Shown here: positions 11,714 through 21,253 of the stretch, in pieces
How the letters are laid out: each line of letters starts with the position of its first letter
Numbering within the stretch: position 1 is the first letter of the stretch
Assembly: GCA_905221115.1 (NCBI GenBank)
Contig: CAJNBX010000018.1
Span: 1 to 32,225, forward strand
DNA from: a bacterium
GTDB taxonomy: Bacteria; Bacillota; Bacilli; Lactobacillales; Streptococcaceae
Direction: 5' to 3'
Length of the DNA: 32,225 nt
Notes under the pieces: generated by a model
What the model was told of the DNA's origin: nothing
Databases searched by the model: none
The model's input: only the letters and a program-made list of their open reading frames with translations
Translations under genes and position numbers: made by a program

Positions 11714-11776
11714 TTATTTTTTTGCTTCTTTCTTTTGGAAAGTGGTTTGGTAATTTACTTTAATCGTTACTGTCAT
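11714..11776 (-). CDS. Candidate 20-residue peptide
   Basis: ATG at 11776 with GAGGA seven bases upstream; the frame encodes a 20-residue peptide (MTVTIKVNY ... TTFQKKEAKK) and ends at TAA. It is followed by a terminator 18 bases downstream. The peptide is basic with an alternating beta-like N-terminus. I do not recognise it. It may be a real small gene, the tail of a lost gene, or a chance frame inside a small RNA. Confidence 0.4.
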   Translation of the reverse strand: MTVTIKVNYQTTFQKKEAKK

Positions 11777-11859
11777 CTGAGAGTCCTCGTTTCTTTTTGA
11801 TGACTCTAGTATAAGGGGCAAACCTGAAAGCAAGCTTAAGATTTCCTTATAGAAAGCTT

Positions 11860-11964
11860 ATACTCAATGAAAATCAAAGAGCAAACTAGGAAGCTAGCCG
11901 TAGGCAGTACTTGAGTACGGCAAGGCGAAGCTGACGTGGTTTGAATTTGATTTTCGAAGAGTAT
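11860..11964. repeat. BOX element abutting the recG stop codon
   Basis: Starts ATACTCAATGAAAATCAAAG, holds GCAAACTAGGAAGCTAGCC, then GGCAAGGCGAAGCTGACGTG, and ends TTTTCGAAGAGTAT. These are boxC and boxA ends without boxB. Its last base is the first base of the recG stop codon complement (TTA at 11964-11966). Confidence 0.9.
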
Positions 11965-13979
11965 TAATCTAAATGTTCTTTCTTTTCCAAATGAAGGGCA
12001 ATCATGCGCCACTCTGGATCTTCTTGCCAGCCTTCAATAGAACTAATGTAACTAGCAACTTTTCTAGCTTCTTCTAAAATCGGAAAATCCTCGATAATAT
12101 CAGCCACTTGGAACTCTGGAAGTCCTGACTGTCTGGTTCCAAAAATCTCGCCAGAACCACGCATTTTCAAATCTTCTTCGGCCAGGACAAATCCATTGGT
12201 GGTTTCTGTCATGATGCGCATGCGGTCTTTCCCAGAATCAGTCTTAGGATTGGCAACGAGAACTGCATAAGACTGCTTATCTCCCCGACCCACACGACCC
12301 CTAAGCTGGTGAAGCTGGCTGAGCCCGAACCGATCGGCATCCATGATAAGCATGACGGTCGCATTGGGAACGTTAACCCCGACCTCGATAACCGTTGTGG
12401 AAACCAGAATATCCGTTTTTCTCTCCTTGAAATCCTGCATGATTTGGTCTTTTTCATCACTCTTCATCTTACCATGTAGAAGAGCCACCTCTGCCTTGCC
12501 TGCAAAATGAGCCGTCAGCTCTTCTGATAAGGCAATGGCATTTTTTAAATCCAGAGCTTCTGATTCTTCAATCAAGGGAGAGATAACGTAGGCTTGTGAA
12601 CCTTTTTGGATTTCACCCTCTAACCAAGTCAAGACCTGAGGCAGTTGCTCATGTTTAATCCAACGTGTCACAATAGGCTTCCGTCCTGCTGGCATCTGGT
12701 CAATAATGGAAACATCCATATCTCCAAATGCTGTGATAGCCAGCGTCCGTGGAATGGGAGTTGCCGTCATCATGAGGACATCTGGGTTGTCGCCTTTTTC
12801 TCTCAGAACACGCCTTTGCCCTACACCAAAGCGGTGCTGCTCATCGATGATAATCAAGCCCAGACGAGCATAATCTACCCCATCCTGAATCAGAGCGTGG
12901 GTTCCGATAATCAAATCAGCTTCACCCTTGACAATAGTCTCCAAGACTTCTCTCTTTTCTGCAGCTTTCAAGGAACCTGTCAAAAGAGCCAGTTTCAAGT
13001 CTGGGAAGAGACTCTGTAGACTCTCAAAATGTTGCTCTGCGAGAATTTCTGTTGGTACCATGAGGGCTGCTTGGTAGCCAGCCGTCACTGTCGCATACAT
13101 AGCCAAGCCAGCGACTACCGTTTTCCCGCTCCCCACGTCCCCTTGTAGAAGACGATTCATGTGGTGGTCGGACTTCATGTCGGTCAAAATTTCCTGCAAA
13201 CTCTTTTCCTGAGCTGGGGTCAGGGCAAAAGGTAGATTTTCTTTAACTGCTGTCACTTTTTCCTGAGACCAGTCCAGGAACAGACCGCTTCCCTGAACTC
13301 TATTTTCAGACTTGAGCGTCTGCAATTGCATTTGGAAATAAAAGAGTTCCTCAAACTTGATACGGCGAAGGGCCTGCTTGTATTCCGCCAAATCCTTAGG
13401 GAAATGCATGGCGCGGACGGCCTGACAACGGGACATGAGTTTGTATTTGTCCAGCAAAGACTGGGGAAGATTTTCCTCTATCAAGAGGTCCAGGCCCTGA
13501 TCAAAGGCCGTTTTGATGACCTTGACCAGACTGGCCTGACTGATTCCCTGAGCCAGACGATAGACAGGTTGGAGGTCATCTTCCACCTGAGCTAGGACCT
13601 TCATCCCAGTCAGACTAGCCTTGGCGCGGTCCCATTTTCCAAAGACAGCAAGGGTTGCTCCCAACTCTATCTTGTCTGCTAGATAGGGCTGGTTAAAGAA
13701 ATTCACCGCAAAAACAACTTCTCCCTGCTTAAGACTAAAGCGCAGGCGATTGCGCTTGAAACCATAATACTGGACACTGGCAGGAGTCACGACCTGACCA
13801 GACAGCACCGCCTTTTCACCGTCTTCCAGTTCCAGCACCTGCTTGGTCTTGAAGTCTTCATAACGGAAAGGAAAGTAGAGCAAGAGGTCTTGCAAGTTTT
13901 CAATTCCTAGTTTGGCGTATTTCTCTGCTGACTTTGGTCCCACACCAGGTAAGACATGCAAGGGTTGATGTAGATTCAT
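11964..13979 (-). CDS. recG: ATP-dependent DNA helicase RecG
   Basis: A branch-migration helicase that remodels stalled forks and Holliday junctions in recombination and repair. It has 671 residues, the normal length. An N-terminal wedge/OB domain (about 1-240; HVLPGVGPKSAEKY near the start) is followed by two helicase lobes with Walker A GDVGSGKT (280-287), DEQH box (379-382), TATPIPRT (405-412) and, near the end, the QLRGRVGRG motif VI. GAAAGGAG precedes the ATG. It is the last gene of the secA-aroG-aroG-acpS-alr-recG run, 18 bases after alr. A BOX element begins exactly at its stop codon. Confidence 0.97.
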   Translation of the reverse strand: MNLHQPLHVLPGVGPKSAEKYAKLGIENLQDLLLYFPFRYEDFKTKQVLELEDGEKAVLSGQVVTPASVQYYGFKRNRLRFSLKQGEVVFAVNFFNQPYLADKIELGATLAVFGKWDRAKASLTGMKVLAQVEDDLQPVYRLAQGISQASLVKVIKTAFDQGLDLLIEENLPQSLLDKYKLMSRCQAVRAMHFPKDLAEYKQALRRIKFEELFYFQMQLQTLKSENRVQGSGLFLDWSQEKVTAVKENLPFALTPAQEKSLQEILTDMKSDHHMNRLLQGDVGSGKTVVAGLAMYATVTAGYQAALMVPTEILAEQHFESLQSLFPDLKLALLTGSLKAAEKREVLETIVKGEADLIIGTHALIQDGVDYARLGLIIIDEQHRFGVGQRRVLREKGDNPDVLMMTATPIPRTLAITAFGDMDVSIIDQMPAGRKPIVTRWIKHEQLPQVLTWLEGEIQKGSQAYVISPLIEESEALDLKNAIALSEELTAHFAGKAEVALLHGKMKSDEKDQIMQDFKERKTDILVSTTVIEVGVNVPNATVMLIMDADRFGLSQLHQLRGRVGRGDKQSYAVLVANPKTDSGKDRMRIMTETTNGFVLAEEDLKMRGSGEIFGTRQSGLPEFQVADIIEDFPILEEARKVASYISSIEGWQEDPEWRMIALHLEKKEHLD

Positions 13980-13997
13980 GCTCCACTCCTTTCTTCT

Positions 13998-15101
13998 TTA
14001 ATAATATTCTCTCGAAATGCGGTCGCTGAGAAGACAAACCACCTCGTAGTTAATGGTTCCGCGGTAGGTCGCTACCTGAGTAGCTGTGATTTCCTTGCCC
14101 CCGTTAGAACCAATGAGGGTTACCTTTGTTCCGAGTGGGTAAGGCTTAGGTAGACGAATGGTGATTTGGTCCATAGAAACTCGCCCAACGATTGGGCAAG
14201 CTTGCCCATCAACCAAGACAGAAAAATTCTGCATGTCTCGTGTCCAACCATCCGCATATCCGATTGGAACGGTCGCGATGACTTGCTCGCTATCCGCCTG
14301 ATAGGTCGCTCCATAGCCCATGCAAGCTCCAGCTGGAACTGTCTTGACATGAACCAGAGCAGACTCCAAGGTCAAGGCTGGGGTCAGGTCATAAGGCAAG
14401 TCCAAGACCTCTCCGCTGGGATTCAGGCCATACATAGCGTCTCCCATACGAACGGCATTAAAAATAGTCTCTGTATGCCAAAGAGTCGTTGCAGAATTAC
14501 TAGCATGAACCATGTCTGGAAGACCTTTCATACTAGCCAAAATAGTTTTAAACCGTTCTAATTGCTCATTAAAGTAGGTATCTGATTCTTCATCTGCAGT
14601 CGCAAAATGGGTAAAAATCCCTTCAACATGAGCACCGTGTTGTTGAAGCAAGTCTTGAGCCTGATCAGCCTCACCGGCCTCTCTAAAACCAATTCGTCCC
14701 ATTCCTGAATCAATCTTAAGGTGGACTGTCAATCCAGTTAGGTCAGCTTCCTTATCTAAGAGTGCTTGAACCCACTCCAGTCCAGCCACAGTCAAGGTGA
14801 TGTCGTATTCTTTAGCAAGAGAAACAACTTCTAGTTCAGAAACTCCTAAAATGAGGATTCGCTTGCTGAGTCCAGCTTGTCTGAGTTCAATGGCTTCATC
14901 AATATTGGAAACACAAAAGCCATCAATATCATCTTGAATCGCCGTGGCAACGGCAACAGCCCCATGCCCATAGGCATTAGCCTTGACTACTGCAAATTTG
15001 AGCGTTCCTTCAGGGATATGAGCCCCCATTTGCTGAATATTTTGTCGAATAGCTCCCAGATGAATCAGAGCCTTGGTTGGTCTATGCGGACTAGCTTTCA
15101 T
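13998..15101 (-). CDS. alr: Alanine racemase
   Basis: PLP enzyme that interconverts L- and D-alanine, supplying D-Ala for peptidoglycan and teichoic acid. From the ATG at 15101 the protein has 367 residues. PLP lysine Lys40 in [10 protein letters not shown] and the second catalytic base Tyr263 in CMGYGATY are both present. I prefer this start to the ATG seven codons upstream because GGAGG lies six bases before it and the N-terminus then begins [15 protein letters not shown], as in pneumococcal Alr. The start overlaps the end of acpS, which implies translational coupling. Confidence 0.96.
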   Translation of the reverse strand: MKASPHRPTKALIHLGAIRQNIQQMGAHIPEGTLKFAVVKANAYGHGAVAVATAIQDDIDGFCVSNIDEAIELRQAGLSKRILILGVSELEVVSLAKEYDITLTVAGLEWVQALLDKEADLTGLTVHLKIDSGMGRIGFREAGEADQAQDLLQQHGAHVEGIFTHFATADEESDTYFNEQLERFKTILASMKGLPDMVHASNSATTLWHTETIFNAVRMGDAMYGLNPSGEVLDLPYDLTPALTLESALVHVKTVPAGACMGYGATYQADSEQVIATVPIGYADGWTRDMQNFSVLVDGQACPIVGRVSMDQITIRLPKPYPLGTKVTLIGSNGGKEITATQVATYRGTINYEVVCLLSDRISREYY

Positions 15102-15453
15102 GATTTTCCTCCAAAATGACACTGGCTGTCACAAACTGATCGGTATGGCTGATAGACAGCCAAATCTTTCCTGAAAATGGTGCCTGACTAAAATAAGGAG
15201 CCCCGCGTTCATTGTTCAAGACTTCCAAATCCTGAAAACCGAGCTTACCAATACCAGTTCCCATGGCCTTGGAAAAGGCTTCTTTAGCCGACCAGCGACC
15301 AGCCAAATATTCTATTTGCCTGCGCCCTTTGAGACTGGTGAAGCGCTCCATTTCCTTAGCGGTCAGCACGCGCTTAGCAAAACCTTCATGTCGTGTAACT
15401 GCGCTTTCTATCGAAGCTAATTCTTCGATGTCAATTCCGTGTCCAACTATCAT
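15091..15453 (-). CDS. acpS: Holo-[acyl-carrier-protein] synthase
   Basis: Transfers 4'-phosphopantetheine from CoA to acyl carrier protein for fatty acid synthesis. It has 120 residues from the ATG at 15453, beginning [16 protein letters not shown]; the metal-binding GIDI and the [10 protein letters not shown] helix (with Glu) are the family hallmarks. The reading frame is open 42 codons further, overlapping the upstream aroG gene, but that part does not resemble the family. No strong Shine-Dalgarno precedes this start; an ATG two codons earlier is an alternative. It overlaps the start of alr by 11 bases. Confidence 0.95.
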   Translation of the reverse strand: MIVGHGIDIEELASIESAVTRHEGFAKRVLTAKEMERFTSLKGRRQIEYLAGRWSAKEAFSKAMGTGIGKLGFQDLEVLNNERGAPYFSQAPFSGKIWLSISHTDQFVTASVILEENHES

Positions 15454-15497
15454 TCTCATCAAAAGGAGTTGAGATTCCCCAACTCCATCCTTTTCAC

Positions 15498-16529
15498 TTA
15501 TTTTGTTAAGGTAGCATAAATCTCTTCTACCAAGGCCTCTGTATTTTCCCAACCTAGGCAAGGGTCGGTAATAGAGCAACCAAAGACCTCTGGTTGGTTT
15601 TGACGACCATCTGCTAGGTAAGATTCAATCATAAATCCTCGAACTGTCTTTTTGATTTTCTCATTCCAATCACGATTTTGCAAGGTCTGGCGAACAATTC
15701 GAATCTGCTCCATATATTGCTTGCCTGAGTTATCATGGTTGGTATCAATGAGGATAAAGGGATTTTCAAGTCCCATGGTTTCATAGCGTTCAATGGCTTG
15801 GAGTAGGTTTTCATAGTAGTAATTCGGCATATAATTGCCATACTCGTTAACTGCTCCACGGAGGATGACATGGGACAAAGGATTACCTGAAGTCTCAACT
15901 TCCTGCCCATGATAAAGGAAGGTTTGCTTGTTTTGAGCAGCATAGATGGCGTTAAACATAACACCCAAATTTCCTGAGGTTGGATTTTTCATCCCTACTG
16001 GTGCATCAATCCCTGAGGCCACAAAGCGGTGCTCTTGGTCTTCCACAGAACGAGCGCCAACGGCATGGTAGCTGACCAAGTCATCCACCAAGATTAGATT
16101 TGACGGATAAAGCATCTCATCTGCCGTCGTCAAACCAGTCTCTGTAATCACGCGGTAGTGCAATTGACGCACAGCCTGCAAACCGTTAATCAGGCTTGGA
16201 GCCTTAGAAGTATCTGGCTGGTGAACCAAACCTTTATAGCCGTCTCCGTTAGTACGAGGCTTAGCAGTATACACGCGCATGACCATGAAAATCTTGTCCG
16301 CTACCCTCTTTTGCAAGGCGGATAAACGGCGAGCATATTCCAAGACAGCCTCTTCATTATCAGAAGAGCAAGGACCAATCACCAAGAGAATACGGTCATC
16401 TTCCCCTGAAATAATATCTGCCAATTCCCTGTCACGGCTTTCCTTGAGTCTCAAGGCTTCCGCAGACAATTGGGTTTCAGCCTTGATGACTTCCATATCG
16501 ATTTCTTGACCTTTTTCAATAAATGCCAT
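15498..16529 (-). CDS. aroG: 3-deoxy-7-phosphoheptulonate (DAHP) synthase, type I, copy 2
   Basis: First enzyme of the shikimate pathway (phosphoenolpyruvate plus erythrose 4-phosphate). It has 343 residues with the type I AroG-like signatures [36 protein letters not shown] and [10 protein letters not shown]. Its ATG is one base after the stop codon of its paralogue, and the Shine-Dalgarno (AGGAG) lies within the paralogue's last codons. The two proteins differ in the N-terminal region and at scattered sites, which in this family often means different amino-acid feedback control; which effector each uses cannot be read here. Confidence 0.93.
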   Translation of the reverse strand: MAFIEKGQEIDMEVIKAETQLSAEALRLKESRDRELADIISGEDDRILLVIGPCSSDNEEAVLEYARRLSALQKRVADKIFMVMRVYTAKPRTNGDGYKGLVHQPDTSKAPSLINGLQAVRQLHYRVITETGLTTADEMLYPSNLILVDDLVSYHAVGARSVEDQEHRFVASGIDAPVGMKNPTSGNLGVMFNAIYAAQNKQTFLYHGQEVETSGNPLSHVILRGAVNEYGNYMPNYYYENLLQAIERYETMGLENPFILIDTNHDNSGKQYMEQIRIVRQTLQNRDWNEKIKKTVRGFMIESYLADGRQNQPEVFGCSITDPCLGWENTEALVEEIYATLTK

Positions 16530-16530
16530 C

Positions 16531-17562
16531 TTATTCTCCTAACGTTTTGTAAATTTCTCTGACAAGAGCTTCTGTGTTATCCCAACCCAGGCAAGGGTCT
16601 GTGATAGATTTGCCAAATACTTCTGGCTCATTTTGTCGACCATCTTCCAGATAAGACTCAATCATAAAACCACGAACGAACTGCTTGATTTTTTCATTCC
16701 AAGCACGGTTAATCAAGGTCTGGCGGACAATTCGAATCTGATCCATGTATTGCTTACCAGAGTTGTCATGATTGGTATCAATGATGATAAAAGGATTTTC
16801 CAAGCTCATTTTCTCATACTGGGCAATGGTATCAATTAAATTGTCATAATAGTAGTTGGGAATATTTTTTCCATACTCATTAAGAGCACCACGAAGAATA
16901 GCGTGCGAAAGCGGGTTCCCAGTTGTTTCCACTTCTTTTCCTAGGAAAAGGAAACTTTGTTTGTTTTGAGCAGCATAAATCCCATTAAACATGACATTGA
17001 GATTTCCAGAGGTTGGATTTTTAAAACCAGTCGCGAAATCTGCTCCACTGGCCACAAAGCGGTGTTGCTGGTCTTCAACCGAACGGGCACCAACTGCCAT
17101 GTAAGAAATCAAATCATCCACAAGCGGAAGATTTTCAGGATAAAGCATTTCATCAGCTGTCGTCATACCTGTTTCCGTGATAACACGATAATGAAGATGG
17201 CGAACTGCTTTGATTCCGTTGATAAGACTAGGCGCTTCTGCCGTGTTAGGCTGGTGAATCAATCCCTTATAGCCATCTCCGTTGGTACGAGGTTTGGCAG
17301 TATAAACACGCATAACCATAAAGATACGGTCTGCCACTTCTTCTTGTAGAGCCGCCAAACGTTTAGCGTATTCAAGAACAGCTTCTTCATTATCAGATGA
17401 GCACGGCCCGATTACCAAGAGAATCCGCTGGTCTTCTCCACGTATAATGGCTTCTAGCTCTTGATCGCGCTGTGATTTTCTCTCCAAAGCCTGGCCTTCT
17501 AATTTTGATAAGGCACGAACTTCTTCAATATTAATTTTAGGACTTTTTGCTGTAAATACCAT
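16531..17562 (-). CDS. aroG: 3-deoxy-7-phosphoheptulonate (DAHP) synthase, type I, copy 1
   Basis: Paralogue of the next gene, with the same 343-residue length and the same active-site blocks ([46 protein letters not shown]). The N-terminus is MVFTAKSPKINIEEVRAL, unlike copy 2 ([17 protein letters not shown]). AAGGAG lies seven bases before the ATG. It follows secA by 80 bases that contain a long hairpin, so its expression may be partly uncoupled from secA. Tandem DAHP synthase genes at this position are familiar in mitis-group streptococci. Confidence 0.93.
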   Translation of the reverse strand: MVFTAKSPKINIEEVRALSKLEGQALERKSQRDQELEAIIRGEDQRILLVIGPCSSDNEEAVLEYAKRLAALQEEVADRIFMVMRVYTAKPRTNGDGYKGLIHQPNTAEAPSLINGIKAVRHLHYRVITETGMTTADEMLYPENLPLVDDLISYMAVGARSVEDQQHRFVASGADFATGFKNPTSGNLNVMFNGIYAAQNKQSFLFLGKEVETTGNPLSHAILRGALNEYGKNIPNYYYDNLIDTIAQYEKMSLENPFIIIDTNHDNSGKQYMDQIRIVRQTLINRAWNEKIKQFVRGFMIESYLEDGRQNEPEVFGKSITDPCLGWDNTEALVREIYKTLGE

Positions 17563-17585
17563 AACTCATCTCCTTATAAATCAAA

Positions 17586-17624
17586 CGGATACCAAGTAAA
17601 AATTTACTTTTCACAAGGTATCCG
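17586..17624 (-). terminator. Hairpin between secA and aroG copy 1 (terminator or attenuator)
   Basis: CGGATACC (17586-17593) pairs perfectly with GGTATCCG (17617-17624), and inside it AAGTAAA can pair with TTTACTT. Read leftward it is followed by only a short TTTGATTT tract, so termination may be incomplete. It lies just upstream of the aroG ribosome site. Confidence 0.5.
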
Positions 17625-17642
17625 CCTCTAAACTATCTCATT

Positions 17643-20156
17643 TTATTGTCTTTTACCGTGACAGTTTTTAAACTTCTTACCAGAACCACATGGGCAAAGT
17701 TCATTCCGTCCAATCTGACTCAAATCCAGATTTTCAGGCATATTTGCTTGGTGAGCAGCGATATTACGAGTCGCTGTTGTACTGATATGGTGTTCTGCTT
17801 GTGGTCTTTCTTGTTCATGAATTTGTGCTTTCATCATCAAGCGTGTCACATCAAACTCAATCGAACCAATCATATCATTGAACATACGGAAACCTTCCGC
17901 CTGATACTCAACAACAGGGTTGTTCTGAGCATAGCCACGAAGTCCAACCGCGTTACGCAATTGATCGAGGGCATCGATATGATCTGTCCACTTGTTATCT
18001 ACCACTCGTAGAATCAAGACTTTTTGGAATTCTTTAACTGCTTCTTCATCGCGTAGTTTTGAAACCTGACTATCGTAAACCTGCAAGGCACGTTGGAAGA
18101 GTTCTTCCTTAATCGCCTTATCAGACAAGCCAGACAAGTCTTCCATCGTAATAGAATCTTCAGGAAGCAAGTTGTACTTAGCAAAGTTCAAAATTGCCTC
18201 TAGTTTTTCATCTTGTTTGGCACGCGCATGACCATCAACAACACGACCAATCGTACGTTTGATCATTGACTGAATTTCAGGTGCCAAATCACGGTCTGCA
18301 GTGATAACATCGTAACGTTGAGCGTAGATAATCTCACGTTGTTCACGCATGACGTCATCGTATTGAAGGACTTGTTTACGGGTATCGTAGTTATTTCCTT
18401 CAACACGTTTTTGCGCTGCCTCAACCTGACGCGTCAACATACGAGACTCAATGGCCTCTTCAGACATGTTCAAGCGTTCAAAGATTCCTTTCAAGCGTTC
18501 AGAACCAAAACGTTTCATCAAATCATCTTCAAGAGATAGGTAGAATTGTGACTCACCTGGGTCTCCTTGACGACCTGAACGTCCACGAAGCTGATTATCG
18601 ATACGACGGCTTTCATGGCGTTCTGTACCAATAACACAAAGTCCTCCAAGTTCGCGAACCCCTTCACCAAGCTTGATGTCGGTACCACGACCGGCCATGT
18701 TAGTCGCAATGGTAACAGCACCACGTTGACCAGCATTCATAATGATTTGGGCTTCTTTATAGTGGTTTTTGGCATTCAAGACTTCGTGAGGAACGCCAGC
18801 TGCGACTAATTTCTTAGAAATGTAGTCACTGGTTTCAACCGCTACTGTACCAACCAAGACAGGCTGACCTTTTTGGTAACGAGCCTTAACGTCTTCGACA
18901 ACCGCCTTAAACTTAGCCTCGATACTTGCATAAAGAAGGTCTGAGTGGTCAATCCGTTGCACAGGACGGTTTGTTGGGATTGGAATAACACGAATGTTGT
19001 AAATTTCACGGAATTCTTCTTCCTCAGTCTTACCTGTACCCGTCATACCAGACAATTTCTTGTACATACGGAAAAGGTTTTGATAAGTAATTGAGGCAGA
19101 TGTCTTGGTTTCATCCTGAATTGGCACACCTTCTTTAGCTTCAATAGCTTGGTGCAAGCCATCAGAATAACGACGACCTTCCATGGTACGACCTGTAAAT
19201 TGGTCAACGATCAAGATTTCTTGTTCTTCGCTCACAACATAGTCAATATCGAGAAGCATGATATAGTTGGCACGAAGGGCGTTATCGATAAAGTGAGTCA
19301 AAGCTACGTTTTCGATGTCATAGAGGTTTTCAAGCTTGAAGTAGCTTTCAGCCTTGTCAATCCCTGAATCAGACAAACCAATAGTTTTAGACTGCACATC
19401 GATGATGTAGTCGTCTTTCTCCAAAGATTTTACATAGTGGTCTGCCATGTGGTAGAGCTGACTGGTTTCAACTGCATTAGCACCTGATACAATCAATGGT
19501 GTACGGGCTTCGTCAATCAAGATAGAGTCAACCTCATCGACCAAGGCATAGTTGAGCGGACGTTGTACCATGTTTTCAGCACGAACGACCATGTTGTCAC
19601 GAAGGTAGTCAAATCCGATTTCTGAGTTGGTTGAGTAAGTAATATCACACTCATAGGCTTCTTTTTTCTCCATTGGAGATTTGGCAGCCAAGTTAATCCC
19701 TACTGACAAACCAAGCCAAGAGTACAATTCACCCATCTCAGTCGCGTCACGCTCTGATAGGTATTCATTGACCGTAACTACGTGAACCCCTTTACCTGAA
19801 AGGGCATTGAGGTATACTGGCATGGTCGCAGTCAAGGTTTTCCCTTCCCCTGTACGCATCTCTGGCACGTCACCATGGTGAAGAACGATTCCCCCCATGA
19901 CCTGAACCTTATATGGGAAGAGACCTAGGACACGTTTAGCACCCTCACGGACAACCGCAAATGCTTCATAAAGCAACGAATCCAGTGATTCTCCATTTTG
20001 ATAACGTTCCTTAAATTCAACTGTTTTTGCTTTTAGTTGGTCGTCAGTCAAAGCAGCCATTTGATCTTCGTATTTGAAAACCTTGTCAGCCATCTTTTCC
20101 AGACGACGGATTTCTCCTTTATCATTTTCGATAATTGTTTTTAAAATATTAGCCAT
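17643..20156 (-). CDS. secA: Protein translocase ATPase SecA
   Basis: Motor ATPase that drives preproteins through SecYEG. It has 837 residues, normal for streptococcal SecA1. Seen: Walker A in MRTGEGKT (about 100-107), [13 protein letters not shown] (Walker B region), the preprotein-binding domain, helicase motifs ([25 protein letters not shown]) and the C-terminal zinc-binding tail [17 protein letters not shown] that contacts SecB or phospholipids. The ATG at 20156 begins [19 protein letters not shown] as in the family. It is the first gene of the run ending with recG and has its own promoter. Confidence 0.98.
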   Translation of the reverse strand: MANILKTIIENDKGEIRRLEKMADKVFKYEDQMAALTDDQLKAKTVEFKERYQNGESLDSLLYEAFAVVREGAKRVLGLFPYKVQVMGGIVLHHGDVPEMRTGEGKTLTATMPVYLNALSGKGVHVVTVNEYLSERDATEMGELYSWLGLSVGINLAAKSPMEKKEAYECDITYSTNSEIGFDYLRDNMVVRAENMVQRPLNYALVDEVDSILIDEARTPLIVSGANAVETSQLYHMADHYVKSLEKDDYIIDVQSKTIGLSDSGIDKAESYFKLENLYDIENVALTHFIDNALRANYIMLLDIDYVVSEEQEILIVDQFTGRTMEGRRYSDGLHQAIEAKEGVPIQDETKTSASITYQNLFRMYKKLSGMTGTGKTEEEEFREIYNIRVIPIPTNRPVQRIDHSDLLYASIEAKFKAVVEDVKARYQKGQPVLVGTVAVETSDYISKKLVAAGVPHEVLNAKNHYKEAQIIMNAGQRGAVTIATNMAGRGTDIKLGEGVRELGGLCVIGTERHESRRIDNQLRGRSGRQGDPGESQFYLSLEDDLMKRFGSERLKGIFERLNMSEEAIESRMLTRQVEAAQKRVEGNNYDTRKQVLQYDDVMREQREIIYAQRYDVITADRDLAPEIQSMIKRTIGRVVDGHARAKQDEKLEAILNFAKYNLLPEDSITMEDLSGLSDKAIKEELFQRALQVYDSQVSKLRDEEAVKEFQKVLILRVVDNKWTDHIDALDQLRNAVGLRGYAQNNPVVEYQAEGFRMFNDMIGSIEFDVTRLMMKAQIHEQERPQAEHHISTTATRNIAAHQANMPENLDLSQIGRNELCPCGSGKKFKNCHGKRQ

Positions 20157-20201
20157 GTTTTTCCTTACTTTAAATTCCGAATATTTTAGAATGTTCTTTT
20201 A

Positions 20202-20230
20202 ATTTTAGCACAATTACTGATTATTTTCAA
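20202..20230 (-). promoter_or_regulatory. secA promoter
   Basis: Leftward: TTGAAA (20225-20230), a 17-base spacer, TAAAAT (20202-20207) preceded by TGC (extended -10). It lies about 45 bases upstream of the secA start codon and downstream of the ABC-cassette terminator. Confidence 0.8.
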
Positions 20231-20253
20231 GGAAGAATCCCCATTTTGAAAAG

Positions 20254-20284
20254 GAAAAAGAGGCTAGTTTCCAAGCTAACCTCT
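20254..20284 (-). terminator. Terminator of the ABC-transporter cassette
   Basis: AGAGGCTAG (20259-20267) pairs with CTAACCTCT (20276-20284) with one G-T pair, 8-base loop; the leftward transcript then reads into TTTTT. It ends the cassette 18 bases after its last stop codon. Confidence 0.8.
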
Positions 20285-20301
20285 CTGACTTTTATGATAC
20301 T

Positions 20302-20589
20302 TTAATTGCCAAAAATCGGCAAAATCGCAAATAGGATAAATAGATTAATCCAAAGAGAAAAACAGCAGATCAATCCAAAAACAAAGAGACTGACTTTCTT
20401 GGACAGCAAGGCCATCAAAATAGACAGAATACCAAAAACTAGCAAGACTTTCTGTATGCTTAAGAGGTCAATCTTTCCCCCCAGAATCGGACTGCCCCAA
20501 GGAAGAAAGAAGAAAGCAATCCAGATCAACAGGACTAAACCAATATAGACCTTGGAATAGCGTGTAATAAATGATTTTAGATGTCCCAT
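20302..20589 (-). CDS. Small three-helix membrane protein, last gene of the ABC cassette
   Basis: 95 residues, mostly hydrophobic, with three likely membrane helices (about 15-30, 45-62 and 66-92) and a basic N-terminus (MGHLKSFITRYSK). I do not recognise the family. The ribosome site and start context AGGAGGTAGCTTATG is identical to that of the 263-residue permease gene in the same cassette. It follows the ATPase gene by 10 bases, so co-expression and a role as transporter accessory or immunity-like protein are plausible, but that is inference from context only. Confidence 0.75.
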   Translation of the reverse strand: MGHLKSFITRYSKVYIGLVLLIWIAFFFLPWGSPILGGKIDLLSIQKVLLVFGILSILMALLSKKVSLFVFGLICCFSLWINLFILFAILPIFGN

Positions 20590-20599
20590 AAGCTACCTC

Positions 20600-21250
20600 C
20601 TAAGCTTGTATATCTTTTGAATACTGTATATGCCCATTTTCGACAAATAATACCTCTGTACAAAGATCTGAAATATCTTCCGATATGTGCGAAGTCAGGA
20701 TAACCAAACCATTTTCTTTTTTCAGATAAGATAAAATGACCTGTTTTGTCAACCTCACACTCTTCTCATCTAAAGCATTCATAGGTTCATCGAGAAAGAG
20801 TATAGATGGTTCGGCAATAAAGGCTTGAATCAAGGCCATTTTTTGCTTCGTTCCTAAGGATAAATGACGGTACTCAACGTCTTCAAATTCCTTTAAATCA
20901 TAATATTGGATCCAATCGGCAATTCTTTTTTCAGTAATTTCAGATGAAAAATACCTTAACAATCGCAAATTTTCTCTCAGAGATAAATGAGATAAAAACT
21001 CTACCTTTTCAATTAAAATTCCTGCATCCTGAATATAATGATTTTTTATCCCGTAGACTTTCCCGTCTTGAAGAACTTTTCCTTTATCAAGCTTAATATA
21101 ACCAGCAAGTATCTTTAAAAGAACTGTCTTACCAGATCCATTATCACCTTTAAGACCGTAAATATTTCCTGATTGAAAGACCAGATTTAACTCATTTAAA
21201 ATAGGTCTTTTCCCGTAATTTTTCTGTCCGTTTATAATTTCAAGTCTCAT
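20600..21250 (-). CDS. ABC transporter ATP-binding protein
   Basis: 216 residues; a nucleotide-binding subunit acting at the membrane. Seen: Walker A GDNGSGKT (35-42), signature LSLGTKQKM (LSGGQ variant), Walker B ILFLDEP and the switch His in TSH. It is short, like exporters of the CcmA or lantibiotic-immunity (LanF) type. The Shine-Dalgarno AAGGA lies in the last codons of the upstream permease, so translation is likely coupled. The two neighbouring membrane genes would form the channel. The substrate is unknown; no bacteriocin gene is visible in the window. Confidence 0.9.
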   Translation of the reverse strand: MRLEIINGQKNYGKRPILNELNLVFQSGNIYGLKGDNGSGKTVLLKILAGYIKLDKGKVLQDGKVYGIKNHYIQDAGILIEKVEFLSHLSLRENLRLLRYFSSEITEKRIADWIQYYDLKEFEDVEYRHLSLGTKQKMALIQAFIAEPSILFLDEPMNALDEKSVRLTKQVILSYLKKENGLVILTSHISEDISDLCTEVLFVENGHIQYSKDIQA

Positions 21251-21253
21251 CGT

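Larger units (their letters stand above)
11674..11836 (-). ncRNA. Candidate small structured transcript
   Basis: From a -10-like TATACT (11808-11813) leftward to the terminator at 11674 gives about 130 nt. Two mutually exclusive hairpins are possible near the 5' end: AGAGTC (11780-11785) with GACTCT (11802-11807), and GTCATC with GATGAC (11772-11777 with 11799-11804). Upstream, TATAAG-N5-CTTAAG (about 11837-11853, minus strand) resembles the CiaR direct repeat TTTAAG-N5-TTTAAG with two mismatches, but the spacing to the -10 is uncertain. It could be a small mRNA or a regulatory RNA. Confidence 0.35.

Noticed and set aside
15454..15579. N-terminal extension of acpS
   Set aside because: The extra 42 codons overlap the 3' end of the upstream aroG gene and do not look like AcpS; the family N-terminus is at MIVGHGIDI.
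15498..17562. Tandem aroG genes as an assembly duplication
   Set aside because: The two proteins differ at many scattered positions and at the N-terminus, so they are old paralogues.
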